Assembly: GCA_015060115.1 (NCBI GenBank)
Contig: SUZB01000019.1
Coordinates: 1 to 40,147, forward strand
Length of the DNA stretch: 40,147 bases
Direction of reading: 5' to 3'
Origin: Rikenellaceae bacterium
GTDB lineage: Bacteria; Bacteroidota; Bacteroidia; Bacteroidales; Rikenellaceae
Position 1 is the first letter of the stretch, and each line of letters starts with the position of its first letter. Below the pieces are notes generated by a model. That model saw only the letters and a list, made by a program, of their open reading frames with translations, was not told where the DNA came from and searched no databases. Made by a program: the position numbers and the translations under genes. Of this stretch, positions 5,755 to 13,614 are shown in pieces.

Positions 5755-7188
5755 ATGAAAAAGTTTTATCTGCTTTCGCTTGTTGCTGCGTTGCTCTTTG
5801 GTGCGTGCCACAAGAGTGATGATGTCTACCCAACTGATAGTAGAAAGGAGTGCCGTGAGGCAACAGAGCGCTTCGAGAAACTGATTGCAACCGATGGTGG
5901 CTACGATGTTTCGAATATCGAGGTGTTGCTCAGTGAGTATTGGGCCCTCGATGCCGTATGTTGCTACGACAGCAATTATACTAAGGTAACAGATATTTTG
6001 CGACCCTTTGATTTGCCCTTCTGGAAGCGCGATTTTGCGCCTGTATTCTCTTTTTATTTAGAAGGTGATGCAAAGCGCTACACGCTCGATGGCGATGGTA
6101 AGATGATTAGTCAGAAGGGTGAGTGGTCTTATGATGAGGCGGCCGCCTTATTGAGCTATCATTTCGATGAGTGGAACGGTATAGAGCATATCTATATGAA
6201 GGCGACAATCAAGGCGCTTAGTACAAATAACTTGGTGCTTGAGTGGAACGATAGCTATGGTCGCTTCTATCGTGCATCGTATATTGCTCAGGACTATCTC
6301 GTTATGCAAGAGATAGCACTTAATACTACTCTTGAGCGAATGCTCGATAAGAGTGCTAACTTCGATGCGGCGAGTGTTACCGATGCTATTCTTGGCCTCT
6401 GGTCGATGGATACATATATCCTATATAACGATGATTGGTCGAGCATCAAGCAGCCCTATATTGCATTTGGTGTCGAGTATGTTACCGACTTCTCATCTCT
6501 TCTTCTTGACTTCAAGGAGGGTGGCGAATTGGTCGAGGTGGTGTCAAATCCGCTAAGTGATGATGGTCGTAAGATAGCGACATATCAATGGAGTTACAAT
6601 CGCGAGAGTAAGAGTATCTTGGTTGTGTCGGCATCGGGCGAAGAGCAGGAGTATAAGATTCGAGGCATAGGCGATGACTACTTGTTGATGGACTACCGTA
6701 CGGAGAGTGGCGAGCATATCCGTGTGGGCTTCAACCGTGATGACCCGTATGGTGGTATGGTGTGGGATATTGGCTTTCCTATGGCATCCTACGCAGTTTT
6801 TGATAGCGAGGGTAACAATATCTTTGCGAATGATGCCGAGGCTCTCTACGACTTTACGATTAGCTACAATGATAAGGAGTATAAGTATGAGGAGGTAACC
6901 CGTGCGTTGCCCCAGGAGCCTTTGGCACTATATACCGATTATTGCTATCCCTATCGCATCTGCTTTGGCGATTTCGACCACTATGAGAAGGGTAGCTACA
7001 CCATCAATTTCCGAGGTAAAGAGTGGCTTGTTGAGTTTGAATATACGCTCGATTGGTATTATGGCGAGCCTGTTCTCGGCTCTACGCTAAAGATTGATGG
7101 CGAGGAGGCAGAGATGGTTGTTGTAGGCAAGAAAAATAGAGAATATTACGGCGAAATCGATATATGGGCCTTTCCGCTATATTTGTAG
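5755..7188 (+). CDS. Unknown lipoprotein with two lipocalin-like repeats
   Basis: This 477-aa protein has a signal peptide with lipobox LFGAC (Cys18). Two successive segments share one layout. The first covers about residues 53-170 (LLSEYWALDAV, then GEWSYDEAAALLSYHF and LSTNNLVLEW). The second covers about 207-330 (ILGLWSMDTYI, then YQWSYNRESKSILVV and IGDDYLLMDY). The pattern of LxxxW, a later W-S-Y strand, then a hydrophobic strand resembles the lipocalin-like domains common in Bacteroidetes lipoproteins. The remaining ~150 residues are Tyr/Asp/Glu-rich and unassigned. The gene is monocistronic, with a promoter upstream and a terminator at its end. Likely envelope-associated; ligand unknown. 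Confidence 0.65.
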   Translation: MKKFYLLSLVAALLFGACHKSDDVYPTDSRKECREATERFEKLIATDGGYDVSNIEVLLSEYWALDAVCCYDSNYTKVTDILRPFDLPFWKRDFAPVFSFYLEGDAKRYTLDGDGKMISQKGEWSYDEAAALLSYHFDEWNGIEHIYMKATIKALSTNNLVLEWNDSYGRFYRASYIAQDYLVMQEIALNTTLERMLDKSANFDAASVTDAILGLWSMDTYILYNDDWSSIKQPYIAFGVEYVTDFSSLLLDFKEGGELVEVVSNPLSDDGRKIATYQWSYNRESKSILVVSASGEEQEYKIRGIGDDYLLMDYRTESGEHIRVGFNRDDPYGGMVWDIGFPMASYAVFDSEGNNIFANDAEALYDFTISYNDKEYKYEEVTRALPQEPLALYTDYCYPYRICFGDFDHYEKGSYTINFRGKEWLVEFEYTLDWYYGEPVLGSTLKIDGEEAEMVVVGKKNREYYGEIDIWAFPLYL

Positions 7189-7197
7189 CCGTAGGGG

Positions 7198-7305
7198 GTT
7201 AAGACCGATAAGACCTTAGGACCTTAAGACCATTACGAGGTCGAGTATCTCTTTTTTCTTACTGGTCCTACTAGTCTTACTCGTCTTACTTGTCCTAAAA
7301 AATCT
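7198..7305. repeat. 8-9-nt-period palindrome, family B, copy 1
   Basis: The left arm has AAGACC/GGACC units (AAGACCGATAAGACCTTAGG...). The right arm has complementary CTTACTGGT, CCTACTAGT, CTTACTCGT, CTTACTTGT units. It lies in the convergent gap between the lipoprotein and uvrC. The inner AAGACCATTACGAGGTCG is shared with 19634-19651. Confidence 0.65.
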
Positions 7306-7328
7306 CTAAAAACTAACAACTAACAACT

Positions 7329-7368
7329 AAAATAGAGGTACTCGGCAAAAGCCGAGTACCTCTATTTT
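7329..7368. terminator. Bidirectional terminator between the lipoprotein gene and uvrC
   Basis: AAAATAGAGGTACTCGGC and GCCGAGTACCTCTATTTT form a perfect 18-bp stem with an AAAA loop. A/T flanks give U tracts on both strands. The uvrC stop codon (7362-7364) lies within the stem. CTAACAA heptamers precede it at 7311-7328. Confidence 0.8.
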
Positions 7369-9173
7369 AGTGCCTCCTTGATTATCTTCGCTTTAGCATC
7401 GCCTACGATGGTGGCAATATCCTCTACCGAGGCACGGCGTATAGCGGCAACGCTCTTAAAGTGGCGGAGGAGCGCTGTGCGGCTCTTCTCGCCAATGCCC
7501 TTAATGCTGTCCAATTCGCTGACTATAAAGTTTTTGCTGCGCTTTTGGCGGTGGAAGGTGATGCCGAAGCGGTGCGCCTCATCACGAATATGGCAGATGA
7601 CCTTCAGGGGCTCGCCCGTGCGTGATAGGTAGTAGGGTAGCGGGTCGTTGGGATAGAATACCTCCTCTAACCTCTCGGCAAGACCTACGATAGGCACACG
7701 GTCGGCGATGCCCAACGCCTTAAGTACGCCGTAGGCACTCGACAGCTGTCCCTTGCCACCATCAACGATGATAAGGTCGGGTAGTGGCGTGCCCTCCTCC
7801 AAGAGGCGAGAGTAGCGGCGGTGGACAATCTCGCGCATCGAGGCGAAGTCGTCAATGCCCTCCACACTCTTGATGTTGAAGTGGCGGTACTCCTTGCGCG
7901 AGGGTTTGCCATCGCGGAATACGACACACGCCGCTACGGCATTTGTGCCTTGTAGGTTGGAGTTGTCGAAGCACTCGATATGGCGGGGCTGATGCTTCAG
8001 GTGCAGCTCCCTCTGCATAGCGTTCATAAGACGCTCGGTGTGGCGCTCAGGGTTCTTTATCTCAAGGTTTTTCATCACCTCGGCGCGGTAGATGCGGGCG
8101 CTCTTTAGCGAGAACTCCAGCAATTCGGCCTTCTCGCCACGCTTTGGCACGGTGAAGGTTACGCCATCAAAGAGTATCGCTGCCGAGGGGATAAGGGGCA
8201 CGATAACCTCCTTGGCGAGGCCTCCTGCGATATTCTCCACTATATGCTGTATCGCTGTCGATAGCAGCTCCTCCTCGGTGGTCTCCACGCCTGTTGTCAT
8301 TCTCACGGTCTGCACCGCCACAATCGAGCCGTGGCGTATGCGTAGGAAGTTGCAGTAGGCGACATCGTCGTCGGGGAGGATGGTGAAGACATCGCAATCG
8401 ACAATCTTGGCACTCACAATCACCGACTTAGACTGGTAGTCGCCCAATAGGCGTAGGCGCTGCTTGAAACGCTCGGCAACCTCGAACTTAAGCTCCTCGG
8501 CGGCACTCATCATCTCCGCTTCGAGCCACTTGCGCACGGGGCGAAGGTCGCCTTTGAGTATTGAGCGCACAAGGTCGATATGCTCCTTGTACTCCGCCTC
8601 ACTCTCAGCACCCACACAGCCACCTTTGCAGTTGCCGAGGTGGTATTGTAGACATACCGAGTGCTTGCCTCGCGCAATGGATTCGGGCGATAGGTTGAGT
8701 TTGCAGGTGCGCAGCGGCACTACATCGCGGATAAATTCGAGGATGTTGCGCTGAGTCGATATCGAGCCGTAAGGGCCGTAATACTCCGAGCCATCACGCA
8801 CCAACTGACGAGTGGACTGCACACGCGGAAATGGCTCTTTGCGTATCACAATCCACGGATATGTCTTGTCGTCCTTGAGGAGGATGTTGTAGCGTGGTTG
8901 TAGGCTCTTGATTAGCGAATTTTCCAAGAGTAGGGCATCCTGCTCGCTCCCCACCACGATATGGCGAATGTCTACGACCTGTCGCACCAATACGATGACC
9001 TTTGCTGAGTGGTCGCGGTTTTCGACAAAGTACGATGATACACGCTTGCGCAGATCCTTTGCCTTACCTACATAGATAATCTTGCCACTACGGTCGAGGA
9101 ACTGATATACCCCCGGCTCGTGTGGCAACTGCGCCACCATATCTTTGATATGTTCTCGTATCGATGAGTTCAT
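7362..9173 (-). CDS. uvrC: Excinuclease ABC subunit C
   Basis: This 603-aa protein has the full UvrC layout. An N-terminal GIY-YIG nuclease (PGVYQFLDRSGKIIYVGKAK, about residues 20-39) makes the 3' incision. A UVR motif (about 205-240, KWLEAEMMSAAEELKFEVAERF) contacts UvrB. An RNase H-like endonuclease domain (HIECFDNSNLQG, IIVDGGKGQL) makes the 5' incision. Tandem helix-hairpin-helix motifs end the protein (LDSIKGIGEKSRTALLRHF). It removes bulky DNA lesions with UvrA (encoded at 16757) and UvrB (not in window). Start at 9173 leaves only four bases after the -7 box; a downstream Met (codon 12, 9140) would give a normal leader but trims the N-terminus. Confidence 0.97.
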   Translation of the reverse strand: MNSSIREHIKDMVAQLPHEPGVYQFLDRSGKIIYVGKAKDLRKRVSSYFVENRDHSAKVIVLVRQVVDIRHIVVGSEQDALLLENSLIKSLQPRYNILLKDDKTYPWIVIRKEPFPRVQSTRQLVRDGSEYYGPYGSISTQRNILEFIRDVVPLRTCKLNLSPESIARGKHSVCLQYHLGNCKGGCVGAESEAEYKEHIDLVRSILKGDLRPVRKWLEAEMMSAAEELKFEVAERFKQRLRLLGDYQSKSVIVSAKIVDCDVFTILPDDDVAYCNFLRIRHGSIVAVQTVRMTTGVETTEEELLSTAIQHIVENIAGGLAKEVIVPLIPSAAILFDGVTFTVPKRGEKAELLEFSLKSARIYRAEVMKNLEIKNPERHTERLMNAMQRELHLKHQPRHIECFDNSNLQGTNAVAACVVFRDGKPSRKEYRHFNIKSVEGIDDFASMREIVHRRYSRLLEEGTPLPDLIIVDGGKGQLSSAYGVLKALGIADRVPIVGLAERLEEVFYPNDPLPYYLSRTGEPLKVICHIRDEAHRFGITFHRQKRSKNFIVSELDSIKGIGEKSRTALLRHFKSVAAIRRASVEDIATIVGDAKAKIIKEALK

Positions 9174-9177
9174 ACGA

Positions 9178-9185
9178 CAAAGGTA
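9178..9185 (-). promoter_or_regulatory. -7 box TACCTTTG of uvrC, leaderless arrangement
   Basis: On the minus strand TACCTTTG is followed by TCGT and then the ATG. If the start at 9173 is right, the transcript has almost no leader. Confidence 0.55.
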
Positions 9186-9220
9186 GTGAAAAATTTTTTT
9201 TGGAAAAAGTTGGGTGAAAA

Positions 9221-9251
9221 TTTGGAGGTTTGGAAATTATCACTACCTTTG
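9221..9251 (+). promoter_or_regulatory. Promoter of the ABC exporter operon (TTTG-N19-TACCTTTG)
   Basis: TTTG at 9221-9224 and TACCTTTG at 9244-9251 have 19-nt spacing. This places a ~180-nt leader, including a family B palindrome, before the ATG at 9434. Confidence 0.6.
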
Positions 9252-9300
9252 CAGTGTATTACTTAACTAATACAGCGGAGAGATAGAGTTGTTGGTAGTT

Positions 9301-9395
9301 TTTAGGACATTATGACCTTATGACCTTATGACCATAAGACCTTAGGATTTTTTCTTATCGTCTTACATGTCTTACTTGTCCTACCGTCTTAAAAA
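9301..9395. repeat. 8-9-nt-period palindrome, family B, copy 2, in the exporter leader
   Basis: The left arm is built of TATGACCT 8-mers (9304-9345). The right arm has CTTATCGT, CTTACATGT, CTTACTTGT, CCTACCGT units. It would form a long imperfect hairpin in the 5' leader of the ABC operon. Confidence 0.65.
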
Positions 9396-9433
9396 ACTAT
9401 TGCTCATTGCTAATTTTTTTAATTACTATAGGT

Positions 9434-10264
9434 ATGATTACTACAAAGGCACTTTCGTTTGGGTATTCTGCATTCCGCCCCGTGTTGCACAATATCTCGC
9501 TTAAGCTCGACAAGGGGCATATTCACGGACTGCTCGGTTGCAACGGCATCGGCAAGACCACGCTCCTTAAGCTCATTTCGGGCATTATGCGCCCACAGCA
9601 GGGCGAGGTGCGTGTTGATGGCATAGACCCAGCATTGCGCCGTGTGGAGACCTTCCGCGAGTTGATGATTATCCCTGAGGAGTTCGACCTTCCGAATATC
9701 TCGCTCGATAAGTTTGCAACAATCACCTCGCCATTCTATCCCCGTTTCAACCGCAACGATATGCACCGCTACTGCGCCGAGTTTCAGGTAAACCCCGCCG
9801 AGCGCTTGCACTCGATGTCGATGGGTCAGCGCAAGAAGGCATATATCGCCTTTGCCTTGGCCTGCAATGTCGATATGTTGTTGCTTGACGAGCCCACCAA
9901 CGGCCTCGACATCCCCTCGAAGAGTGTCTTCCGCAGACTCTTGGCCGGCTATGTCGATGATAGCCGTATGGTCGTTATCTCGACACATCAGGTGGCAGAT
10001 GTCGAGCAACTCTTGGATAATATCGTAATCCTCGACCAGCAGGGTGTAGCCCTCAATGCCACAACTGCCGAGATTAGCGCCAAGCTCAAGTTTGGCAAGG
10101 CTACGGCCGATGACGAGGTGCTCTATTCGGAGCGCACCATTCAGGGCGATATGGCTGTGATGCTTAACAACGATGACGAGGAGAGCCAGCTGAGCATCGA
10201 GCTTTTGTTTAACGCAACAACGGCGAACCGCAACGCCATTGCTGCCATTTTTGAGGAGAGATAG
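9434..10264 (+). CDS. ABC transporter ATP-binding protein (ABC-2 exporter)
   Basis: The 276-aa ATPase has Walker A GCNGIGKTT, signature SMGQRKKAY, Walker B MLLLDEPTNGLD and H-loop STHQ. The signature lacks the usual LSGG and reads MSMGQ. The ATG at 9434 was chosen over an upstream in-frame ATG (9407) because homology starts at ITTKALSFGY. It is followed after 2 nt by two short permeases and then a YtrA-type regulator, the layout of YtrA/BcrA-type exporters. These often respond to cell-wall-active peptides, but the substrate is unknown here. A C-terminal ~70-residue extension is outside the ATPase core. Confidence 0.88.
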   Translation: MITTKALSFGYSAFRPVLHNISLKLDKGHIHGLLGCNGIGKTTLLKLISGIMRPQQGEVRVDGIDPALRRVETFRELMIIPEEFDLPNISLDKFATITSPFYPRFNRNDMHRYCAEFQVNPAERLHSMSMGQRKKAYIAFALACNVDMLLLDEPTNGLDIPSKSVFRRLLAGYVDDSRMVVISTHQVADVEQLLDNIVILDQQGVALNATTAEISAKLKFGKATADDEVLYSERTIQGDMAVMLNNDDEESQLSIELLFNATTANRNAIAAIFEER

Positions 10265-10266
10265 TT

Positions 10267-10977
10267 ATGAAGGGTTATTCATTAAGTAGGGTGGCGCAGT
10301 ATGCTCGCTATCACTACATCTCGCAGAGCAAGAACTACTTATCGCTGTTGTTTACGATGTTCGCTATGCCTGCGATTATCGCAATTCTTTCGCGCAATAT
10401 GCACGATGTGCTGGGTATTGCTATGGCAATCTACATCTTTGGCTCAATCGGCTTTGCTGTGCGCACAACCTTCTCGATGCGTGAGCGCACTTCGAAGATT
10501 AGGGAGATGACCCTGCCCGTGTCGGCAGAGGAGCGAATGACATTTATGTTCTTCAACCTCGCTGTGGCCTTTCCGTTGGTTTGCTTTATCACAGCATCGT
10601 TGGCTATAGTTGTTGCCTATCCGTTTAGCTACTCGCGCGAGATTGGCGAAGCGTTTGAGGAGTTGTTGAGCGATGGTTTCCTTGTGTGGCCGGTATATAT
10701 TATCGTGCAGATTATCGCCTCTTCGTCGTTGCTAATCAACCTCTTGGCACGCCGTAACCTCTTTGTTGCCTACCTCGGTGCTTTTGCGGGCGTTGTAACA
10801 TTCCTCGCCATTACGGGTCGTGCTGTTGTTGAGATTTTGGAGAACTTCGACTGCCAATTGCAGTATGATGATGTATATCTTCCTGAGCCTGTGGGCATCA
10901 CACTCTTCTGCTTGGTACCTGTGGTAATCTATGCGTTTGCTTATCTTGCATTGCGTCGTCGTCAAATGAAGTGGTAG
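10267..10977 (+). CDS. ABC-2 type permease, subunit 1
   Basis: This 236-aa membrane protein has about six hydrophobic helices, for example LLFTMFAMPAIIAILS, IAMAIYIFGSIGFAVRTTF and ITLFCLVPVVIYAFAYLAL. Cytoplasmic basic segments include RERTSKIREMTLPVSAEERM. The TLPVSxxER motif is shared with the next gene and is typical of small ABC-2 permeases in Bacteroidetes. It starts 2 nt after the ATPase stop and 3 nt before its paralogue. The two likely form the membrane heterodimer of the exporter. Confidence 0.82.
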   Translation: MKGYSLSRVAQYARYHYISQSKNYLSLLFTMFAMPAIIAILSRNMHDVLGIAMAIYIFGSIGFAVRTTFSMRERTSKIREMTLPVSAEERMTFMFFNLAVAFPLVCFITASLAIVVAYPFSYSREIGEAFEELLSDGFLVWPVYIIVQIIASSSLLINLLARRNLFVAYLGAFAGVVTFLAITGRAVVEILENFDCQLQYDDVYLPEPVGITLFCLVPVVIYAFAYLALRRRQMKW

Positions 10978-10980
10978 GGT

Positions 10981-11637
10981 ATGAAAGGGTATCTACTTAG
11001 CCTGAAACGGCAATATGTGAAGCATTATGGCGAGAAAAAGGCTGTCTATGTAGCCACTCTCTTGGCCACCTTTGCTCTGCCCCTGATTGTGGCTGTGTTG
11101 TTGCGCGACTCTGCGGTGGCGGTCAGCACAAGCTCGGTGGTGATGCTTGCAGCCTTGGTATTTGTCGTAGACTTCTCAACACGCGGTATGTGGAAGAGAG
11201 AGCAGGCAACATTGACTTTTACGCTCCCCGTGTCGGTATTTGAGCGATATAGCTTTATTCTGCTCAATACCTTGGTCTGGTGCGTGGTGCTCAACTATGC
11301 CGCTATCTACCCGGCGTTGGAGATTGCCGATAGGCTCTATCCTCACTATATGTCCGACGAGTGGGTGGCGCACTATCTCTTCTGCGATGATTTAAGCTCG
11401 TGGGTGGGTCTTATCTCTACCGCAACATTATTTGTGCTGGTGGGCGTAAATAGCCGTTATAAGCCTTTGGTGAGCGTCATCATCGCCCTTGCTGTAGTAT
11501 GGGCTGTGCAGCTCATACTCGCTGAGATTTATAGCGCCGAGGAGCGTGAGGCGGTGCTCGTTGTGGTAAACCTCATATTTATCCCCGTTGCGTGGGTGGC
11601 GGGCTATTTTATGCTTAGAAAGTTTGAATTGAAGTAA
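10981..11637 (+). CDS. ABC-2 type permease, subunit 2
   Basis: This 218-aa protein has six predicted helices. Its N-terminus (MKGYLLSLKRQYVKHYGEKK) and TLTFTLPVSVFERYSF block parallel those of the preceding permease, so the pair are paralogues. The first helix is VATLLATFALPLIVAVLL. The last helices are VVNLIFIPVAWVAGYFML. It is encoded 3 nt after subunit 1 and 11 nt before the GntR regulator. Confidence 0.82.
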   Translation: MKGYLLSLKRQYVKHYGEKKAVYVATLLATFALPLIVAVLLRDSAVAVSTSSVVMLAALVFVVDFSTRGMWKREQATLTFTLPVSVFERYSFILLNTLVWCVVLNYAAIYPALEIADRLYPHYMSDEWVAHYLFCDDLSSWVGLISTATLFVLVGVNSRYKPLVSVIIALAVVWAVQLILAEIYSAEEREAVLVVVNLIFIPVAWVAGYFMLRKFELK

Positions 11638-11648
11638 GTTAGCATATT

Positions 11649-11993
11649 ATGAATTTCTCTGATGATAAGCCTATATGGCGACAGATTTACGAACTGATAG
11701 CTATGCGCATACTCTCCACCGAGTGGGCCGAGGGTAGCCGAATAGTCTCGGTCAGGGAGCTTGCCTCGGAGGTGGGCGTAAACCCCAATACGGTGATGCG
11801 TAGCTATGAGAACCTTGAGCGTGATGGCATCATCTTCAACCGCCGTGGCATCGGCTTCTTCGTCTCGGAGGGTGCTGTGGAGCATATCCGAAATTTGGAG
11901 CGACAGAAGTTTATGGAGGAGGAGTTGCCAAAGCTCCAAGAGCGCCTTTCGCTACTCGGTCTGACACTCGAAGTTAAGAGCAGTAAAAAGTAA
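11649..11993 (+). CDS. GntR-family regulator, YtrA subfamily
   Basis: This 114-aa protein has an N-terminal winged helix: PIWRQIYELIAMRIL, then SVRELASEVGVNPNTVMRSY as the recognition region and RRGIGFFVS as the wing. A short C-terminal helical dimerization tail follows and there is no effector domain. This size and layout define the YtrA subfamily, normally encoded with ABC-2 exporters that it represses. Here it is the last gene of the ABC operon, whereas it is usually first. Autorepression at the promoter near 9221-9251 is expected but not shown. Confidence 0.88.
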   Translation: MNFSDDKPIWRQIYELIAMRILSTEWAEGSRIVSVRELASEVGVNPNTVMRSYENLERDGIIFNRRGIGFFVSEGAVEHIRNLERQKFMEEELPKLQERLSLLGLTLEVKSSKK

Positions 11994-12007
11994 ATTATTG
12001 CTATACA

Positions 12008-12040
12008 TTTGGTCTTTTTGGGATATTTTTGCTACCTTTG
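12008..12040 (+). promoter_or_regulatory. Promoter of the DUF819 gene (TTTG-N21-TACCTTTG)
   Basis: TTTG at 12008-12011 and TACCTTTG at 12033-12040 lie 28 nt before the ATG at 12069. The promoter supports that start over an upstream in-frame ATG at 12009. Confidence 0.6.
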
Positions 12041-12068
12041 TCCTATTGTTAACCTTTTGAATGGGACT

Positions 12069-13238
12069 ATGATAGCAAAAATATCTCTTATTGCTTTATA
12101 TCTTTTGGCGCCTGCGGGTGTGCTCTATGCCTGTCGCAAAATCAAGATTTTGGGTAAACTCGGTGTTGTTCTCACGCTCTATATCCTTGGCGTTGTTGTC
12201 GCCAATATAGGCATCTTCCCCTCGGTGGCTGAGGCGCGTGCGGAGTTGCTATCGTTCCAAGAGTCGGTATCCGAGGTGCTTATCCCGTTGGCACTGCCGA
12301 TGATGCTCTTTGGTTGCGACTTCAAGCGCTTTAGGCTTGGTGAGAGCCTTGGTGCTCTTGTCGCCGGCGTTGTCTCTGTGGCGGCATTGGTCATTGGCGG
12401 CTACTTGGTCTGTGGCGAGCATCTTGGCGTGGAGGGACCAAAGATGGGTGCTGCGCTTGCTGGTCAGTATACCGGTGGTGCGGGCAACCTCGCTGCCGTA
12501 AAGCAGATGGTGGGACTCTCTACCGAGAACTTCGTGATGCTATCGACTTGCAACCTTATAGTCTCGTTCTTCTACCTTATGTTCCTTATGGGTGGCGGTG
12601 TGGCACTTGCTCGCCGTATTGTGGGCGGTCGTGGTCGCAAGGTGCAATCTGAGGTTGTCGATGCTGAGATTGACGAAAACCCCTACCGCGACTTTGCCAA
12701 GCGTGGTGTGCTGGCTCAGCTACTGAAAATACTCGTTGCCTCGGTAGTGGTGATGGGCATCTCGGTGGTTGTGGCAAAGGTTGTTGCAGGTGGCGATGGT
12801 ATCTCGATGGTGACGCTAATCCTCACTATAACAACGCTTTCGCTGCTGATGACTCTCTCGAAGGAGGTGCGCAGTTGGGATAAGAGCTACGATGCCGGTA
12901 TGTACCTTATCTATATCTTCTGCTTTGTGATGGCTACGATGGCCGACCTAAAGTCTATCGACTGGGAGCAGAGTGTCTTTATTCTTGTATTTCAGGCTGT
13001 TATCGTCTTTGGTTCGCTCTTTGCCACTATCCTTGCAGCACGCCTCTTCCGCATTGATGCCGACACTGCGGTGATTACCTCGAATACGCTTATCAACTCG
13101 CCTATCTGCGTGCCTATGATTGCCGCAACGATGAAGAATCGCGATGTTATCGTGGTGGGTATCACCAATGGTCTTGCGGGCTATGCGGTGGGAAATTATT
13201 TGGGTTATATCATCTACACCCTACTGAATTTCTTGTGA
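12069..13238 (+). CDS. DUF819 (YjcL-like) integral membrane protein
   Basis: This 389-aa protein has about 10-12 hydrophobic segments. It includes the family landmarks LIPLALPMMLFGCDFKRF, GAALAGQYTGGAGNLAAV and NTLINSPICVPMIAA. DUF819 proteins look like carboxylate or keto-acid transporters in fold, but no substrate is established. The Gly-rich GQYTGGAGN segment and the NSPICVP segment occupy equivalent places in the two halves, which suggests an internal repeat. It is monocistronic. Its last codons and TGA (AATTTCTTGTGA) form the left end of a repeat element. Confidence 0.85.
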   Translation: MIAKISLIALYLLAPAGVLYACRKIKILGKLGVVLTLYILGVVVANIGIFPSVAEARAELLSFQESVSEVLIPLALPMMLFGCDFKRFRLGESLGALVAGVVSVAALVIGGYLVCGEHLGVEGPKMGAALAGQYTGGAGNLAAVKQMVGLSTENFVMLSTCNLIVSFFYLMFLMGGGVALARRIVGGRGRKVQSEVVDAEIDENPYRDFAKRGVLAQLLKILVASVVVMGISVVVAKVVAGGDGISMVTLILTITTLSLLMTLSKEVRSWDKSYDAGMYLIYIFCFVMATMADLKSIDWEQSVFILVFQAVIVFGSLFATILAARLFRIDADTAVITSNTLINSPICVPMIAATMKNRDVIVVGITNGLAGYAVGNYLGYIIYTLLNFL

Positions 13239-13356
13239 TAAGGGGCATCCTTCGAACTATCCCAAAAGTAATCCCCCAAGGGCTGTACTAATGTGTACTA
13301 TCCCTTGGGGGATTCTTTTGCGATAATCCAAATTAGACCCCTTCTGACAAGAAATT
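13227..13356. repeat. Intergenic element E2: same ends as E1, different inner hairpin
   Basis: The left end is AATTTCTTGTGATAAGGGG (13227-13245). The right end is GACCCCTTCTGACAAGAAATT (13336-13356), almost identical to E1. The inside differs: AATCCCCCAAGGG / CCCTTGGGGGATT (about 13271-13315), with an inner GTAC / GTAC pair, followed by CTTTTG. The left end overlaps the stop codon of the DUF819 gene. Confidence 0.7.
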
Positions 13357-13384
13357 GGCTGATTGCTGACTGGATGCAGGTTTA

Positions 13385-13484
13385 TTAGGGAGTTTAGGGA
13401 GTTTAATGAGTGTAGTGAGGTTAGGGATAAATGTCGGTAGCGCCTCCCTAACTTCTCTAAATTCCCTAATTTCACTAAACTCTC
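13385..13484. repeat. 9-nt-period palindrome, family A, copy 2
   Basis: TTAGGGAGT units on the left (13385-13428) pair with TCCCTAACT/TCTCTAAAT/TCCCTAATT units on the right. The order relative to the E element and the GCAGGCG hairpin is the same as at 3246. Confidence 0.7.
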
Positions 13485-13500
13485 TTTTTTAATGAGCCTC

Positions 13501-13560
13501 TTTAGCCCGCAGGCGGAACGCCTGCCCTCTAACAACTAACAACTAATAACTCTCTTTCCT
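13501..13560. repeat. GCAGGCG/CGCCTGC hairpin plus CTAACAA heptamers, copy 2
   Basis: TTTAGCCCGCAGGCG, loop GAA, CGCCTGC, then CTCTAACAA, CTAACAA, CTAATAA, CTCTCTT. It matches 3387-3450 with few changes and ends in the same AACTCTCTTTCCT that precedes the promoter at 3456. Confidence 0.7.
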
Positions 13561-13561
13561 C

Positions 13562-13592
13562 TTTGAACTTTGCTCTTTTTTTTGTACCTTTA
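13562..13592 (+). promoter_or_regulatory. Promoter of the cvfB-uvrA operon (TTTG-N19-TACCTTTA)
   Basis: TTTG at 13562-13565 and TACCTTTA at 13585-13592 (one mismatch to TAnnTTTG) lie 22 nt before the ATG at 13615. This is the only good promoter seen for the five-gene unit. Confidence 0.6.
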
Positions 13593-13614
13593 CGCCCTAC
13601 ACATATAATGAAGT

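Noticed and set aside
9407..9433. Earlier in-frame ATG for the ABC ATPase
   Set aside because: It adds nine hydrophobic residues (MLIFLITIG) not expected before the conserved ITTKALSFGY start.
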